Source of the DNA: Tetraselmis striata | Taxonomy: Eukaryota; Chlorophyta; Chlorodendrophyceae; Chlorodendrales; Chlorodendraceae | Direction of reading: 5' to 3' | DNA: 64,000 bases | Assembly: GCA_006384855.1 (NCBI GenBank) | Contig: VCJN01001742.1 | Location: 45,776 to 109,775, forward strand | In this document: piece after piece, positions 35,746 through 47,700 of the stretch | Position numbering within the stretch: position 1 is the stretch's first letter | How the letters are laid out: the number at the start of each line of letters is the position of its first letter | The notes under the pieces: model-generated | What the model was told of the DNA's origin: nothing | The model's database searches: none | The model's input: only the letters and a program-made list of their open reading frames with translations | Position numbers and translations under genes: made by a program

Positions 35746-38425
35746 GGCCAGTAGAATTGCATCCCTAAAACCAGATTAGAATTATTGTGTAACGGTGTGA
35801 CTGTGAAGTCAATGTGTATTGTGTAATTGTTGATATTTAATTCAAGGGTGATTTTTTGTGAAGCGAGAACCATTCTACCATCAGCAAGAATAACTCTTAC
35901 TTTATTTTGAAGTGGTAGGTGTAGTTGGTATTTTATTTTCTTCGACATACTTGCTGGTGCTGGCAAAGTTCAAAGTAGCACCGGTCAACCAATACTGAAG
36001 GTGTTATATTAAATTCAGCACATGTGGAGTGTAACATCAATAAATCATGATCAGACTTGCTGGTAACAAAAAAAGTTTTTCTGTCATCATACGTGACTGA
36101 TGGATGGGACTTTGTGGAATCACCGTACCAACCAAGCCTTCTGAGATAATCTCTATGGATTTTATAACCAACTTGCTTGAGGTGGATGGCTACGATGCTA
36201 TTGCTACGTTTGTTGATACATTCACCAAACAATCACATTTTGTGCCATGCAATATTAAGATTGATGCGACACATACAGTTGGCCAGATTATATTGGACAA
36301 TATTTACAAACACCATGGTCTGAGCAGATGTATCATCTCTGACAGAGATCCCGGGTTCACTTCAGTGTTCTGGAAATCATTGTTTATCCAGCGAAGCGCC
36401 GATTTTTCGGCGGTGAGCTTTATTGCCGTACGGGTACCCGTATAGTGCAGCGGATCGGGCCTATAGGTGCATGACTAAAGCCCTTATCTACTGGCATGTA
36501 CTACTAAGTACAAGAATCCACCCACCCGCCCGCCCGCCCACGGTCCTTAATTACACAGCCGTCCGATTATGATCTCACGGTTGGGAGGTACTGGTACTGG
36601 TACTCGCTACTCGCTGCTGGTAATGGGAAAAAACTCTGTTAGCGACTAATCCTTACTTCAAAGCGCTGCTGGCAATAATGCGAATGCTGCAAGGGTTTCA
36701 CTGGTGCCAGTCCTGTCCCGGGGGCGAGAAAAAAATGCGAACGCTCGTTGCTGGTACTGGTACTCGCTACTCGCCGCTGGTACTGCTGGTACTGCTGGTG
36801 TGAATTACAAAAAGGGCAGTTCCCCAGAATTAGAAAATCAACACAGCAAGCCGCCTAAAAGCGGCCCGCATCCCGCATAAGGCGGGATGGATGAGTGATG
36901 CGCACACGGTTCAGAGTCCGGGCCACGAGAGCACGTGTGTGTGTAGGTGATCCTCGGACGTGCTGTGCAGCTTCAGCAACGGGATGGGAGACGAATCTGC
37001 GCCGTCTGATGAGGCAGCGAGCACGCTCTCGAGCGGCCACCAAGCTCAGGACCCCGAGGAAATCTTGCGAGCAAGGCCTCCTGGTGAGCCCGGGTGATGC
37101 ACCGAGTGCTGGTACTGCTGGTACTGGTGTGAATTACAAATAATTAAGGCAGTTCCCCAGAATAACTATTGGGACTGGTACTGGTACTCGCGCTATATAT
37201 TCGCTGCTGGTAACGGAAAAAAAAACTCTGGTACTTCAAAGCGCTGGCAATGCAAACGCTCGCTGCTGGTAGCTACTTCAAAGCGCTGGCAATGCAATTC
37301 ATGGAACTGTAGGCCAGTGACATAGAACCCGTGCTTTTAAAATTTTCCGAAAAATCGACGCATCACTGATTCAACTGTCAAGTTACTTCATAGCTCTGCA
37401 AACTAAGCTAAACATTTCCAGCGCTTACCACCCGCAGACTGACGGTCAAACTGAACGCACCCACAGAACTATTGAGCAAATATTAAGTGCGTTTGTTCAC
37501 AAGCAACACGACTCTTGGTTAAGTCATGTGGCTCTTGCTGAATTTTCTTATAATAACCCAGTCCATTCAGCAACACATTATGCCCCTTTTGAGGCAATTT
37601 ATGGCATGATGCCACTGACACCACCTGATATGATTGCTACTGCCAACCAAGATGCACGCAACACAGTTGCAAATATTCAAGATATTCACATGTTGATTAC
37701 TGAGCAACTGAAGCTTGCTGATGAATATCAAAAGGTCTATGCCGACCGCAAAACCATCCGTGTTGAGTTCGCAGAAGGAGACAAAGTCTGGCTCTCAACG
37801 GAGCACTGGCTTATACGCAACCAACCGGCGCGCAAGTTCCGACAGCGCTACATCGGCCCCTACCCGGTCACGGCCAAGATCTCCAGCCACGCGTATCGTC
37901 TGCGCCTGCCACCAACGTTCGACTGCCACAATGTGTTTCTTATCAGTCGACTGCGCCAGTGCGTCAACCCAGACGCACAACCCGATACCATTCCGTCCAG
38001 TGTAGAGCCCCCTGTCGACGAGTTCGTCGTTGAACGCATACGCGTGCTCGACTTCTCTATCGAGCGCCGCGAGGATCTGTTCAAGCGTGGACTCTGTCTC
38101 GTCTTTTTGGTGCGTTGGCTGAACTACGACTCAAGTCACGACCGTTGGGAGCCATACAGCGCGCTGCGACGTGTCGAGGCGCTACACGACTTCGCGAGGG
38201 CGAGCCGACATCTACAAGACACGCTACGCTCAAAGGAATACGCCAACCTGCGAGCGTGCCACCCGTCGCGTTTTCGAGAGTCCATCCTGAAGCGTTGACA
38301 CTTAGCTAGTGCTGCTATTGCTGCTGCTATATCACGCTTCCACCGCCAACCGACATCTGCGCCAGGCCTTCGGCGGCGCGAACAAACACTTTCCAGTTCG
38401 TCATATTTCAGAGGGGTGGGAATGT
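35718..38425 (+). mobile_element. Rearranged Ty3/gypsy (chromovirus-type) fragment
   Basis: An aspartic-protease-like region (LADGRMVLASQKI, NSNLVLGMQFY) lies on the minus strand at about 35718-36100. Next to it, on the plus strand, are parts of an integrase: the catalytic core from about 36104, and after an inserted element the phrase YHPQTDGQTERT and the C-terminal part with a chromodomain-like end (VFLVRWLNYDSSHDRWEP), to 38298. A purine tract and TGTTAGG near 38410-38430 may mark the start of a 3' LTR; no second LTR was identified. The reverse transcriptase and RNase H are not seen. The element is old, rearranged and broken. Confidence 0.75.
36386..37391 (-). mobile_element. Short family B element inserted in the Ty3/gypsy integrase
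   Basis: Read on the minus strand it starts ATGAAGTAACTTGACAG and ends GCGCTTCGCTGGAT, the same ends as 9927-12289, but most of the interior is missing. It contains the family B 3' module reversed (about 36790-37110) and part of repeat family A (about 36685-36735). Integrase-coding sequence flanks it on both sides, and the junctions share a 2-bp AT (or TA), so it inserted after the integrase fragment was in place. Confidence 0.7.
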
Positions 38426-38656
38426 TAGGGTTGCGCCTAGCGACTACCCTAATACCACCATAAACCTGTGACGCCGAGTTTATGGCCAAGTATTTGTACC
38501 TGTACCGCTGTACTGATATGAAGCACGCACGCTGTAAGTACTCTTGGCAGTACTTAATGATACATGGCTCTACTCGTAGTATTTTAGCGAATTGAGTTGG
38601 TTGCTGGATGTAATCTCTTACAAGTTGCTGGTGGCATTGGATTAATATTTACACAA

Positions 38657-39182
38657 GGGCTTTCACGGCGCCACGCACGCAGACAAGAGCTGGCCGATTT
38701 TTTGGCCAGTGTGTGTGTGCGTGTGTGGCTAGCTTTCGCGAGCTCCACCAAGAAAGCCTCGGCGTGCGGGGCCAGCGAGCCAAACTCGGAAACGGCGAAA
38801 GGAACAAAGCGAAGCATGCCGGCGGCGTTTCGGACACCCTCGTCATACTTCAGGATTTTGTGGCGCTCTGCAGCCCGCAAAGCAATCGTTGGATCCGAGC
38901 TTGACACGCCGAGGATAGGGGCAATGGTGGTATCGACAGCAACCGTGCTTCCGCGGATATCGCCATACCCAAAAAGCCCAACATCGGCCGGCCGGCCGTC
39001 GCTGCCCTTCGGAAGAGAAACAAGCACCGACGGGTCCGTGAGGATCTGGACACCCACGCCCAGCGCGGACTTCACGTCGTGGCAAATGTCGGAAAGGCCA
39101 TGTGCGGCCGCCCACTCGTGTGCGGCGTGATTGGAGTCGCCCCCATAGCAACATGCCACGTGATCAGCGTATGCGAGCGCCC
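38657..39182 (-). mobile_element. Second partial copy of retroelement family C
   Basis: Nearly identical to about 33900-34410, with small differences. It begins AGGGCTTTCAC as the 3' tail of the other copy does but lacks the stretch between tail and coding part, so it is an internally deleted fragment. Confidence 0.7.
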
Positions 39183-39654
39183 ATGGTGGCAATCATTGGA
39201 TATTTATCCTATAGCGGTCCGACTCGGCACCGCGGACAGGCAGCTAGTATCCTGATGATTAAGGAGTTGTAGCGCGTACTGTATGTTACACTGAATATTA
39301 GTGGCGTCTGGTTGTGGTCGTACCAGTAAATAAGACGCGTGCTGAAATATCATATGCGATATGAAGTCGTCTCGCCATAGCATGTCGGGGTCATTGTGCT
39401 TTGTGGTCCATGCTCCCGCCCTGCGACGGCCCATTTGTAATCTGGGGTTACCCCTTTTGGCATGCTCTCGGACTCCCTTTTCCGGTCCATATATTGTCCA
39501 AAACACTTATGCTAAAATCCTGAAACCTCCACGGCTCATGGTAAATTGTTGTAACTTCGGGTTGGGTGTTCTCCGCAGGCCGGTGATAGCTAGGGTATAT
39601 GCAGGTATTTTCAGTAGACATTTTCCTCCTGACGTAAACGTAAACGTAAACGTC

Positions 39655-40500
39655 TGAATTCTCGTGGGCCCTTCTGTCCCGGTTCCGTGTTGTGCTACGT
39701 GGCATCCCGCACAGCCAACTCCCGGCTGTGTGGATGTCACCCAACAAAGGATGTGCTGAAACCGATCAACTGCCGCGGCCCGGGGCACTGCAGTGTCCTT
39801 GACCGCGTACCGCATGATCATGGATCCTGAACTCCAGCGGGATGGGCTTCAAGCTCCGGGAATCATAGCTCCCGGTCACGACGTTGAACGCCGGGAGGAA
39901 GAGCTCGGCGGATGGTACTAGGCCGTTGAGTTCATCCATGGGTATCAAGAGGCACTGCCTGCTGAAACAAGTCGCCCACTTCTCGGCGTGCGACGATGCC
40001 CAGATCGTTAACATAGTGATCGCGAAAGGCGTATGCAAGTGCATTGTGCTGCACACGCAAGCGAGCGTCTCCACCTCGCCATGGTTGGATCCACATCATT
40101 CTGCCCTTGACGAACATTAGCTATGTCGAGGGCAGAATGATGTGGATCCAACCACCGAGGCAAGGCATGGGCTAGGGAAAAAGAAGCACGTACCCGGCAG
40201 CGACTTCCCGAAGCTCCCGCGGAGTCATGACTGTCCTCGCAGTGGGGATGGCCACCGTCCACATGCCCGACCCCACGTGTATCTGTCCGGAGAAGATCTG
40301 TTCCCTGCAAGTGACAAGGAGAGTGCCCACCTCATTCCGAAACATAGAGTTGTTGGGGTGGTCCAGGCAAGCCGTCGGCTCCTTTCGCGGACCCGACGCA
40401 GCCCCCGCCTACAACTCGTACTCGTAACATCACAATTTCTCGTAGCGCGCAGCACCAAAGCCTCATGTGCGCTGCGCACATTCGACACTTGACTTGGTAG
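39655..40500 (-). mobile_element. Diverged retroelement fragment related to family B
   Basis: Minus-strand phrases such as LVPSAELFLPAFNVVTGSYD parallel LVPDAELSLPAFNVVTRSYD at about 11.27-11.33 kb, and further pieces continue to about 40.45 kb. It is short and broken. A local inverted duplication interrupts it at about 40083-40157. Confidence 0.55.
40083..40157. repeat. Perfect inverted repeat of about 26 bp
   Basis: GGTTGGATCCACATCATTCT with flanking bases on the left is exactly mirrored by AGAATGATGTGGATCCAACC on the right, with a spacer of about 20 nt. Both arms derive from one short piece of the family B-type coding sequence. Confidence 0.8.
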
Positions 40501-40699
40501 AGCACCTGGATAGGGTATTGGGCCCGTAGCAGTCCGGTTAGGGTACCTGTTCGACACATGGTTGAATACCACGGCGGAATATTCGTATGAAATCCGGCTG
40601 GAGTTCGTGCCAATAACAAAGAGTTTACAAGATTGCGTAGCCATTATTTGGATAAGTAATAAAGTAAAAATAAACACTGCAGGGGGTCACATACGACAA

Positions 40700-41136
40700 T
40701 TCGTCGTGCGAGCAGCGTGTGTGCATACTAATCCTTAATTTCACATGCTTTGGTGCTATTGTTTGTTTCATGCTCTACTTCTCCCTTGCCGTATGTGAGA
40801 TTCGAGGTTGAGGCAACAGCATTTAGCGGCACATGTACTTTTGGCATAAATGAAACCGCTGATAGCAACGGCTACTGTGTAGCAATACCGGGTTTAACAC
40901 GCTTTCTAAGTATTGTCTTGTTCAAGCCGTATTATGCAACCCCAAGCAAGATGCCAAACAGGCATCTTGCACACCCTCAATGTCGCCACAATTGGGCACA
41001 TATTGAATTGAATCTGCAAACCCCTTATACCGATACTTCCGCCGTACATGTAATGTTCGTGAATTCAACTGAAATGCCGTAATGCCCTCCAATAACCACC
41101 TACATCTCCATGCAAGCTGTGTGTATGTGTGTGTGC

Positions 41137-41179
<43 letters not shown>

Positions 41180-41760
41180 GCCCCTCCCCCCTCCCTGCCT
41201 CTCTGTGGGTATACATGACATGATGCATATGCGGACTCCACTTACACTTACTGTTAATCAGCCCGCATTGTGAGTCCAACACATGACGGCAATTATGGGA
41301 ACTGCACGAGATTAGACGGCTCCTAGCTTGTGTCACTTACTGTTGCCTTCTACCTTTTCATGCTATCGAATAAGAAAGGCTCTAGAATTATATCTCACTA
41401 TTAGAATTTTGTTAACACAAAGAGAGGCATAGGCTGGCGTGCGCCTACATCAACGGCATTGCTGCTGTCTTGCATGAAGTCTCGATAATGGGCTTACATG
41501 AAAGACAATGCAGACCATGCATTGACTATGCAACATATCAAAACGCTAGCACGAAATGCAAGCAGTTCGACAAAGCGCAAGCTCTAGATCCATTCCATAT
41601 TTCAACTAAACTTTGCTACCACTCGGCGAGGCAGGCCAGAGGTCTCACAGCTCAGCTGCATGAGCCCGCATAGGATCGGCCGCAGCCCACAGCATGCAGC
41701 CCTCTCAAGGCTAATCCATTTCATAAAGGGGTTCATCATCATCTCATCAGTCCAGTTCAT
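40700..41760. other. No gene recognised; 3' flank of the phosphodiesterase gene
   Basis: A (TC)n microsatellite lies at 41136-41171. TTACA at about 41493 (TGTAA on the minus strand) lies some 280 bp past the phosphodiesterase stop and is a good poly(A) signal candidate. Confidence 0.5.
41136..41171. repeat. (TC)n microsatellite
   Basis: About 36 bp of CT dinucleotides next to a shorter GT run. Confidence 0.9.
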
Positions 41761-41771
41761 GAAGAGATTCC

Positions 41772-44700
41772 TCATTGCGACGACCTATCTCGCTCTCCGC
41801 TGCCAGAAGCTCGTGACGGCACCATCAGACGCGACAGCGGCGAGGCACGGACGTCAATTTCTTGCTGTGTCGGACCGTCCATCATGGACCCCTCATCGGT
41901 GGCGTCCAGCATGCTCTTCTCATACGCCTCCACGCTCTGCGCGCCAAATGTACCCCTGTGCGCCTCCTTCTCCAGCTCTGCTTTCCAGAACATCCAGTTC
42001 TCCTCCGCCTGGCGGGATAGGGGCGCTGTGCCGGGGAAGGTAGCCGCCAGTGCGTTGTACATGGGTAGGATGATGTAGTTGAAAAAACCGATCTGGTTGC
42101 CAGGAGACATGGCACCTGAAATGGGCCAACACAGCATGAGACACCATCACTCATGGCATGCCTTTACAGCACTACGACAGTGCTCAGACATGGCACCAAT
42201 GCAGATAGACCACACTGGGGAGCAGAGCTGCTTAACGGTCAAAGAGAGAGCCTTAGCTGTGTGCCCCAAAAACACGTGCTCTCGGCGCTCACCCAATTGA
42301 TCCCTGTCAGTGAGCGGGCTGAGCTCTGAGGGCTTTGTCCCCGTCGCCTTTTCCTGGTCGCCCTGCAGGAAGAACTCCTCCTCCAAGCATTTACTCCAGA
42401 AAAGGTGCGTCTTGCGCATCATGGTGCAGTGGCCCAGGTCAGCGCACTTGATGACCATCTGGAGAATCAGCTCCATGTTGGGCTGCATGCGCTCCTCATC
42501 GGTGGCGTCCACTGCAGAGCCCATGAAGGTGGATTTAAACTTTGACAGGATGTCAAAGTGGTTGGCCATGTCGGTTGCCAGCACCACGTTGATGAGCCTG
42601 GCCTTAAACTGCGGGGTAGGCAACATAGGTTTTTGTCGGAGCATCAACATCAGCCGCCATAACAGCAATGGAATAAGGGTTCCCATCGGCACATCAGAGG
42701 CATGGGGGGACGGGGTACCTTTAGCCACGTCTTACGGGAGTTGAGCCTGGATCCTTCCAGAAAGTTTGTGCCCTCCTCGCGCATCATCTCCAGGCACAAG
42801 TTGATGCTGTGGTTCTCCAGCACATGCTGATCATTGAAGCGCTGCGCCAGCTCACTGTCATTTCGGATCATGAATTTGTTGTCCCGCCCCGGATGATCGG
42901 CGTCATGAACGGCAGCGCCCAGGATGGCAGCCAGGTACGTGATCTGGTTCTCGAATGACAACATTGGCAGATTGATGGCAGCCATGATGACCGCCACACG
43001 CTGCACCACGTCGGCGGCATGCCACGCATTGTGGTACAAATTGTCCGCTCGGTAAAATGAGTCCAATCGCTCGAGGTACACCTTGAGCTTGGCGCGGTCC
43101 AGCTTCATGGACTGCGGGTGGCGGCCGCAAAGGGGTGAGCGATGCCATAGATACTGCAACGGAAATGTGCAAGGAGCTAGCCCCCGGGAGGACAGGCATA
43201 CCTGCGTGAGGCCAGTCATCTCCAGCGTCATGTAGGTCACAAAGGCCAGGGGGTGCTGGACCCTGTGCTTCTTCAGATGCATGACGTTGCAAAAGTAGCT
43301 GGTGCCGAGGCAGCTCAGCAAACGTGGCGGCAGCGCCTGGTGGTTTAGCACAGCAAAATGCGCCGTGTCAGCGTTGGCACATTGTCACATTGCCAGTGCC
43401 GGAATTGCACCCCATCTAGGGGATTTTAGACCCCGTAGATCCACCTGGCTGCTGCACGGAATTCTGACAGCTCGAATGCCGTTTCATCTAGTTGTGTGCA
43501 ACGGTCGGCTGCCGATCAGCGCACCTCAGACATGTTTGAAGGCTTAAACATGAGGTCAGAGGTCTCATCCTCGCTGACTCGGGATGTGCGGCGATGAAAG
43601 CTTGAGAAACGGCCGCGCAGCGACTGGGTAGTGCAGTCCTCCTCCCTCAATGAACTGCTTGCTGATGAGCTGCTCGGCCGGCTGCTTTGCCTGGTTGTGC
43701 CTTGAGCGTTCGTGAGGTCGAGCAGGAAGGACATAATCTGCGCCACAGAAGCACAGCTCAGCTGAGGGCGCCTGCCGCACCGCATAATGCTCCCTGTATC
43801 AGCAGGCACGCATGGGCAATGAAGGCAGAGGTAGTGGGGCTGCTTACAGGCTGCTTGCTTGACTCGCCATCTCCAGTGGCCGCCTTCAACAGCGCTGTTG
43901 GGATCTGCCCGCCGAGACACCACCGTCAGCCCCCATGGGATATGGCATACTAGACATGCCCTCATGCACATAACGCGGTGGGCTACACGGGACACGCACC
44001 GCGTTCCTGTCAGCGTTGCGCAGAAGCTGGAACAACTCCCCAGCTTCTCCAGCCTCCCCGGCAGGTCTGCTCTGTTGGCTCAGGCGCTGCACAGCCAGAA
44101 ACATCGCAACATCAAAGTGAGCCGCCGCGCTAATCATGAAATTGATAATTTGGATTTGGAGGGGCAAGCTGCAGTGCGGAGGGGCTCTCTCCAGGCAGCA
44201 AAGCGCTCACCTCCAGGAACTTCAAGGTCTTCACCAGTGGAGAGTCCACGTCAATGTCAAGCTTGTTCCTGTCGTCCTGCTCCAAGGCCACAATCTTTGC
44301 TGCCAGCAAGCGGTTCCGTCGAAACATGCACAGCCCACAGACAGCGAGGAAGAGAACAGCCGCAGCAGCGGTGCCACTAATGACCCCGATGATCACCACG
44401 CTGACACGGTCATCGCTGGGAAGTGTCTCGGCCAGCACCGTTTCCCCGTTGACTTGTAGCGAGGCCAGTATATCGTGCACCAGATCAGGCAGGAACAGGG
44501 ACAGCTGCACCATGAGCTCATTTCGAGTCAACTGGCTGATGCTGTCAGTTTCCAGAAGCTGGACAAGGTCCACCACTTCCTCCTCCAGGTGCTCATCAGC
44601 TTCCTCATGCTCCTCCTCCATGCCGTGCACCAGCATCCAATCCCAGAACTTGACCACCTGGTGTGAAGGCGCAGATGGGTCAGCCGTTAGCGAAAGGCTG

Positions 44701-47700
44701 CGCTGCGAATTACAGGAAATGCGACAGGGGTGAAAGCGTTCATTTTGATTCCAGGGAGCTTATTGCTGCGGGACAATAGTCACACAATGAAATACATAAA
44801 CAGCCGCCCGCAGGTCAATCGCACCTCTGTCGCTGCTCCGGCATGCGGACCAACATAGTTTCTGTGCAGCACAATGTAACTCTGGAAGATAAGCGGGTAG
44901 CATGCTTGGGGGCGTGAAGAGCTGCCTGAGTTGCGAATTTGTGATGCAACATAATCCACACACGCCTGCAAAAGAGGGACATGTGTTAGACTTTCAAAGT
45001 GTTTCACATGCTAACTCTTTGAAGTGTCATAGGCGAAAAAACATTCCATGAGTACTACGCTGCCACAAGCAGCCACTAGCTTGAATCAACGACACGGGCA
45101 CTCACCAAAATCGAGACAGGGTCAGGCTCCACCGCCGACTCCATGCCCGTGCCAGCAATGGCTGCAAGGATGATGTTCGACCCTTGCAGCTCGCTAATGG
45201 ATCCCGTCAGGAACGCCAGGGTGTACGGTTGAGACATCATGTAATGTCGCTGCTTGATGATGCTCTCATGACACACATCTGCCGTGTTGCAGCCGTCCCA
45301 AAGGAAGTCTCCACGGGCATCGCTGCCAGAGATGCCGCTAGCAAGCAGAGTCCGCTAAATGGAACAACAGGTGGAGCGGGTCAGTGATGAGGCTGACTTG
45401 AGCGAATCACCTCAAATAGAGCCAGCATGAGACATGGAGGAGCTGTAAAGTAGCATGTCACAGGGGACAGCACGGCAGTGGGCGGCGGCAAAGGGAGGGA
45501 ATATAGCACGCCCGCAATGTTTGCGAGTTGAACACTGTGCTACCCTACTCTAAGGCCCACCTGAACCGTCCTCATCACATCCGTGTTTGGCTTGGAGCCC
45601 ACATGGACAATGGGCTTTTCAACCTGCTCAAGCTCCGGGTTCAGCGCCACCAGCATTGGGTCGTTGAAATGCGTCACATCCCTGAAACGCAGGTGAATTC
45701 GCAGACAGTAAGGTTTGATCTTAACACAAGCAACGGATTAACAGCGCACAAGGACAGATATCTGTATCCATGACTTGCAGCGCCGCACTCGCCTTGAGGC
45801 TTACATGCCGGCGCACAACTGCAACATACCTTTGAATAATGGCCATGATGACCTCAAAATTCAGCTTGATCCCAGTGAGTCCTGGAAGGTTGACGGCAAC
45901 AACGATGGTGTGCAGTGCATATGGTAGCACAGCGGTATCTTCATGCTCCGGAGGCTCCTCACAAATCACCATTCGAAACAGCTCCTGAGAAGAAACATCA
46001 GCCGCAGCCACGCTAATCGCTACTGAACGCTTCATGAACAGAGGCAGCGGCTGCTTCAAACATCTTGGGGCATCAGGTCAAGCGGACAGGTTGCCATACA
46101 TGACACATGCGCTTGAGCACACTGACTGGCGCCGACCGTATGAATAGTAATGTGACATGACAGCAAATAGCAATTCCACTAGTTTACACATGCAGCCGCA
46201 GGCACATGAGCGGTCCAAAGCGAACTACCATACACAACGGATGGTACGAAGGACATTTGCTGCATACACTTGTGCAGGGCAGAGGCATCCACGCGGAGCA
46301 GCATACCTTTCCACTCAAGGGGCTGGTGCAGTCAGACTGATCCACTGGATCAAACTCGATCTAAGCACCAACCCACAATGTCATGTTATGGTCTGATCAC
46401 AGATTGAGCCTCTCAAGCGCACTGCCAAGGCTTCAGCTGGGTTGCTGCTCGCACTCCGCATGCACATGCAGCTCCCTGCAGGTCATGCCATTGCCCCGCA
46501 CCTTTGCCTGATTGTAGGGAGTGGCGCGCCTCTGAAGCTCCCCCGAGATTGCAGCCGGGGCAGTGGCAGAGATTGTCGGTATGCTCTGTCCCACATACTG
46601 CAGGTACTCCTCCGTGGTGATCAGGGGCTCCCCATCACAGGTCTTGCGGGAGAGCGGTAAGAGGGCAGCAACGAAACAGCACACGTGTGAGACAGAGCGT
46701 CCACATGACATGAGGGCAGCTGGCTACCACAATCTACAGCCATGGATTTATTCCTGTCCAATAATCCTGCTGCGGTCATCATACTACCCATTCACTACCA
46801 TTAAGAGACGGCGGTCTCACCAGTTCCAGAAGCTGCGACAGTAGCACCTCCTTCGCTTCCTGCCGGAGGGGTGCGAAGCTAAATGTGCCTGCGGGGAGGG
46901 GGGCTTCGCATATAAGCAACACTGCGTGCGAAAGACACATCGGTGCTGCAACACAACATCAGGCAACGATGGAAATATTGTCATTGCTGAGAGTGGTGCA
47001 AACGTACGCATAACTGTGCCGGCTGCTCCATTTGTATACATCCAAACAAGAAAATTAGCCATGCCTCGCGCAGTGGGGCAGCTTGATTCCTGCAACAAGA
47101 ATCCCCCAAGCCTATGTCAGTGCCCCCCCCCCCCCCCCCCCCAACACACACACCACTAGCCGTGTTGTTATTGAATGCCAGACACATGAAAGCAACACGT
47201 GTTCAAATGTGCTCACCCCTTCGCGGCTGGCGCCATGCTTATGAAATACAATAAACTGGTAGTTCACCAAAGGCCAGCCGATGGCATCCAGGAACTGGTG
47301 GTGGGGCGTGGCGTGCTGCTCCTGTGGATCTTCACTCTGTCCAATACAGAGGATAGGTGTTAGGTGTATGATACACTCACCCCATTGTGCTGCTCGGCCC
47401 CAGCGACATAGCTGTCTCATCTGGCCTGCAGTTGAGCGGCTCTTCCCTACATTCAGAGCCAACAAACGAAGGAAACACGGGCGCCTCATTTCTGGACTCT
47501 GGTGGGCCAGATTCTACCTTCGAAAATTCGGCTGGCAAGGACATCAGCTCCGCACGTGCCTCTACAGCAAACTGCACGTCTACGTCCCTGGCAAAGTCAC
47601 TCTGCGCGGGTATACACAGAGCCACAATCAACGTTGCGCTGTGCGGCCTGCTGCACGCCTGTTGGGCGCCATCGGTGTGGGAGGGAGGCATACCGTGCCC

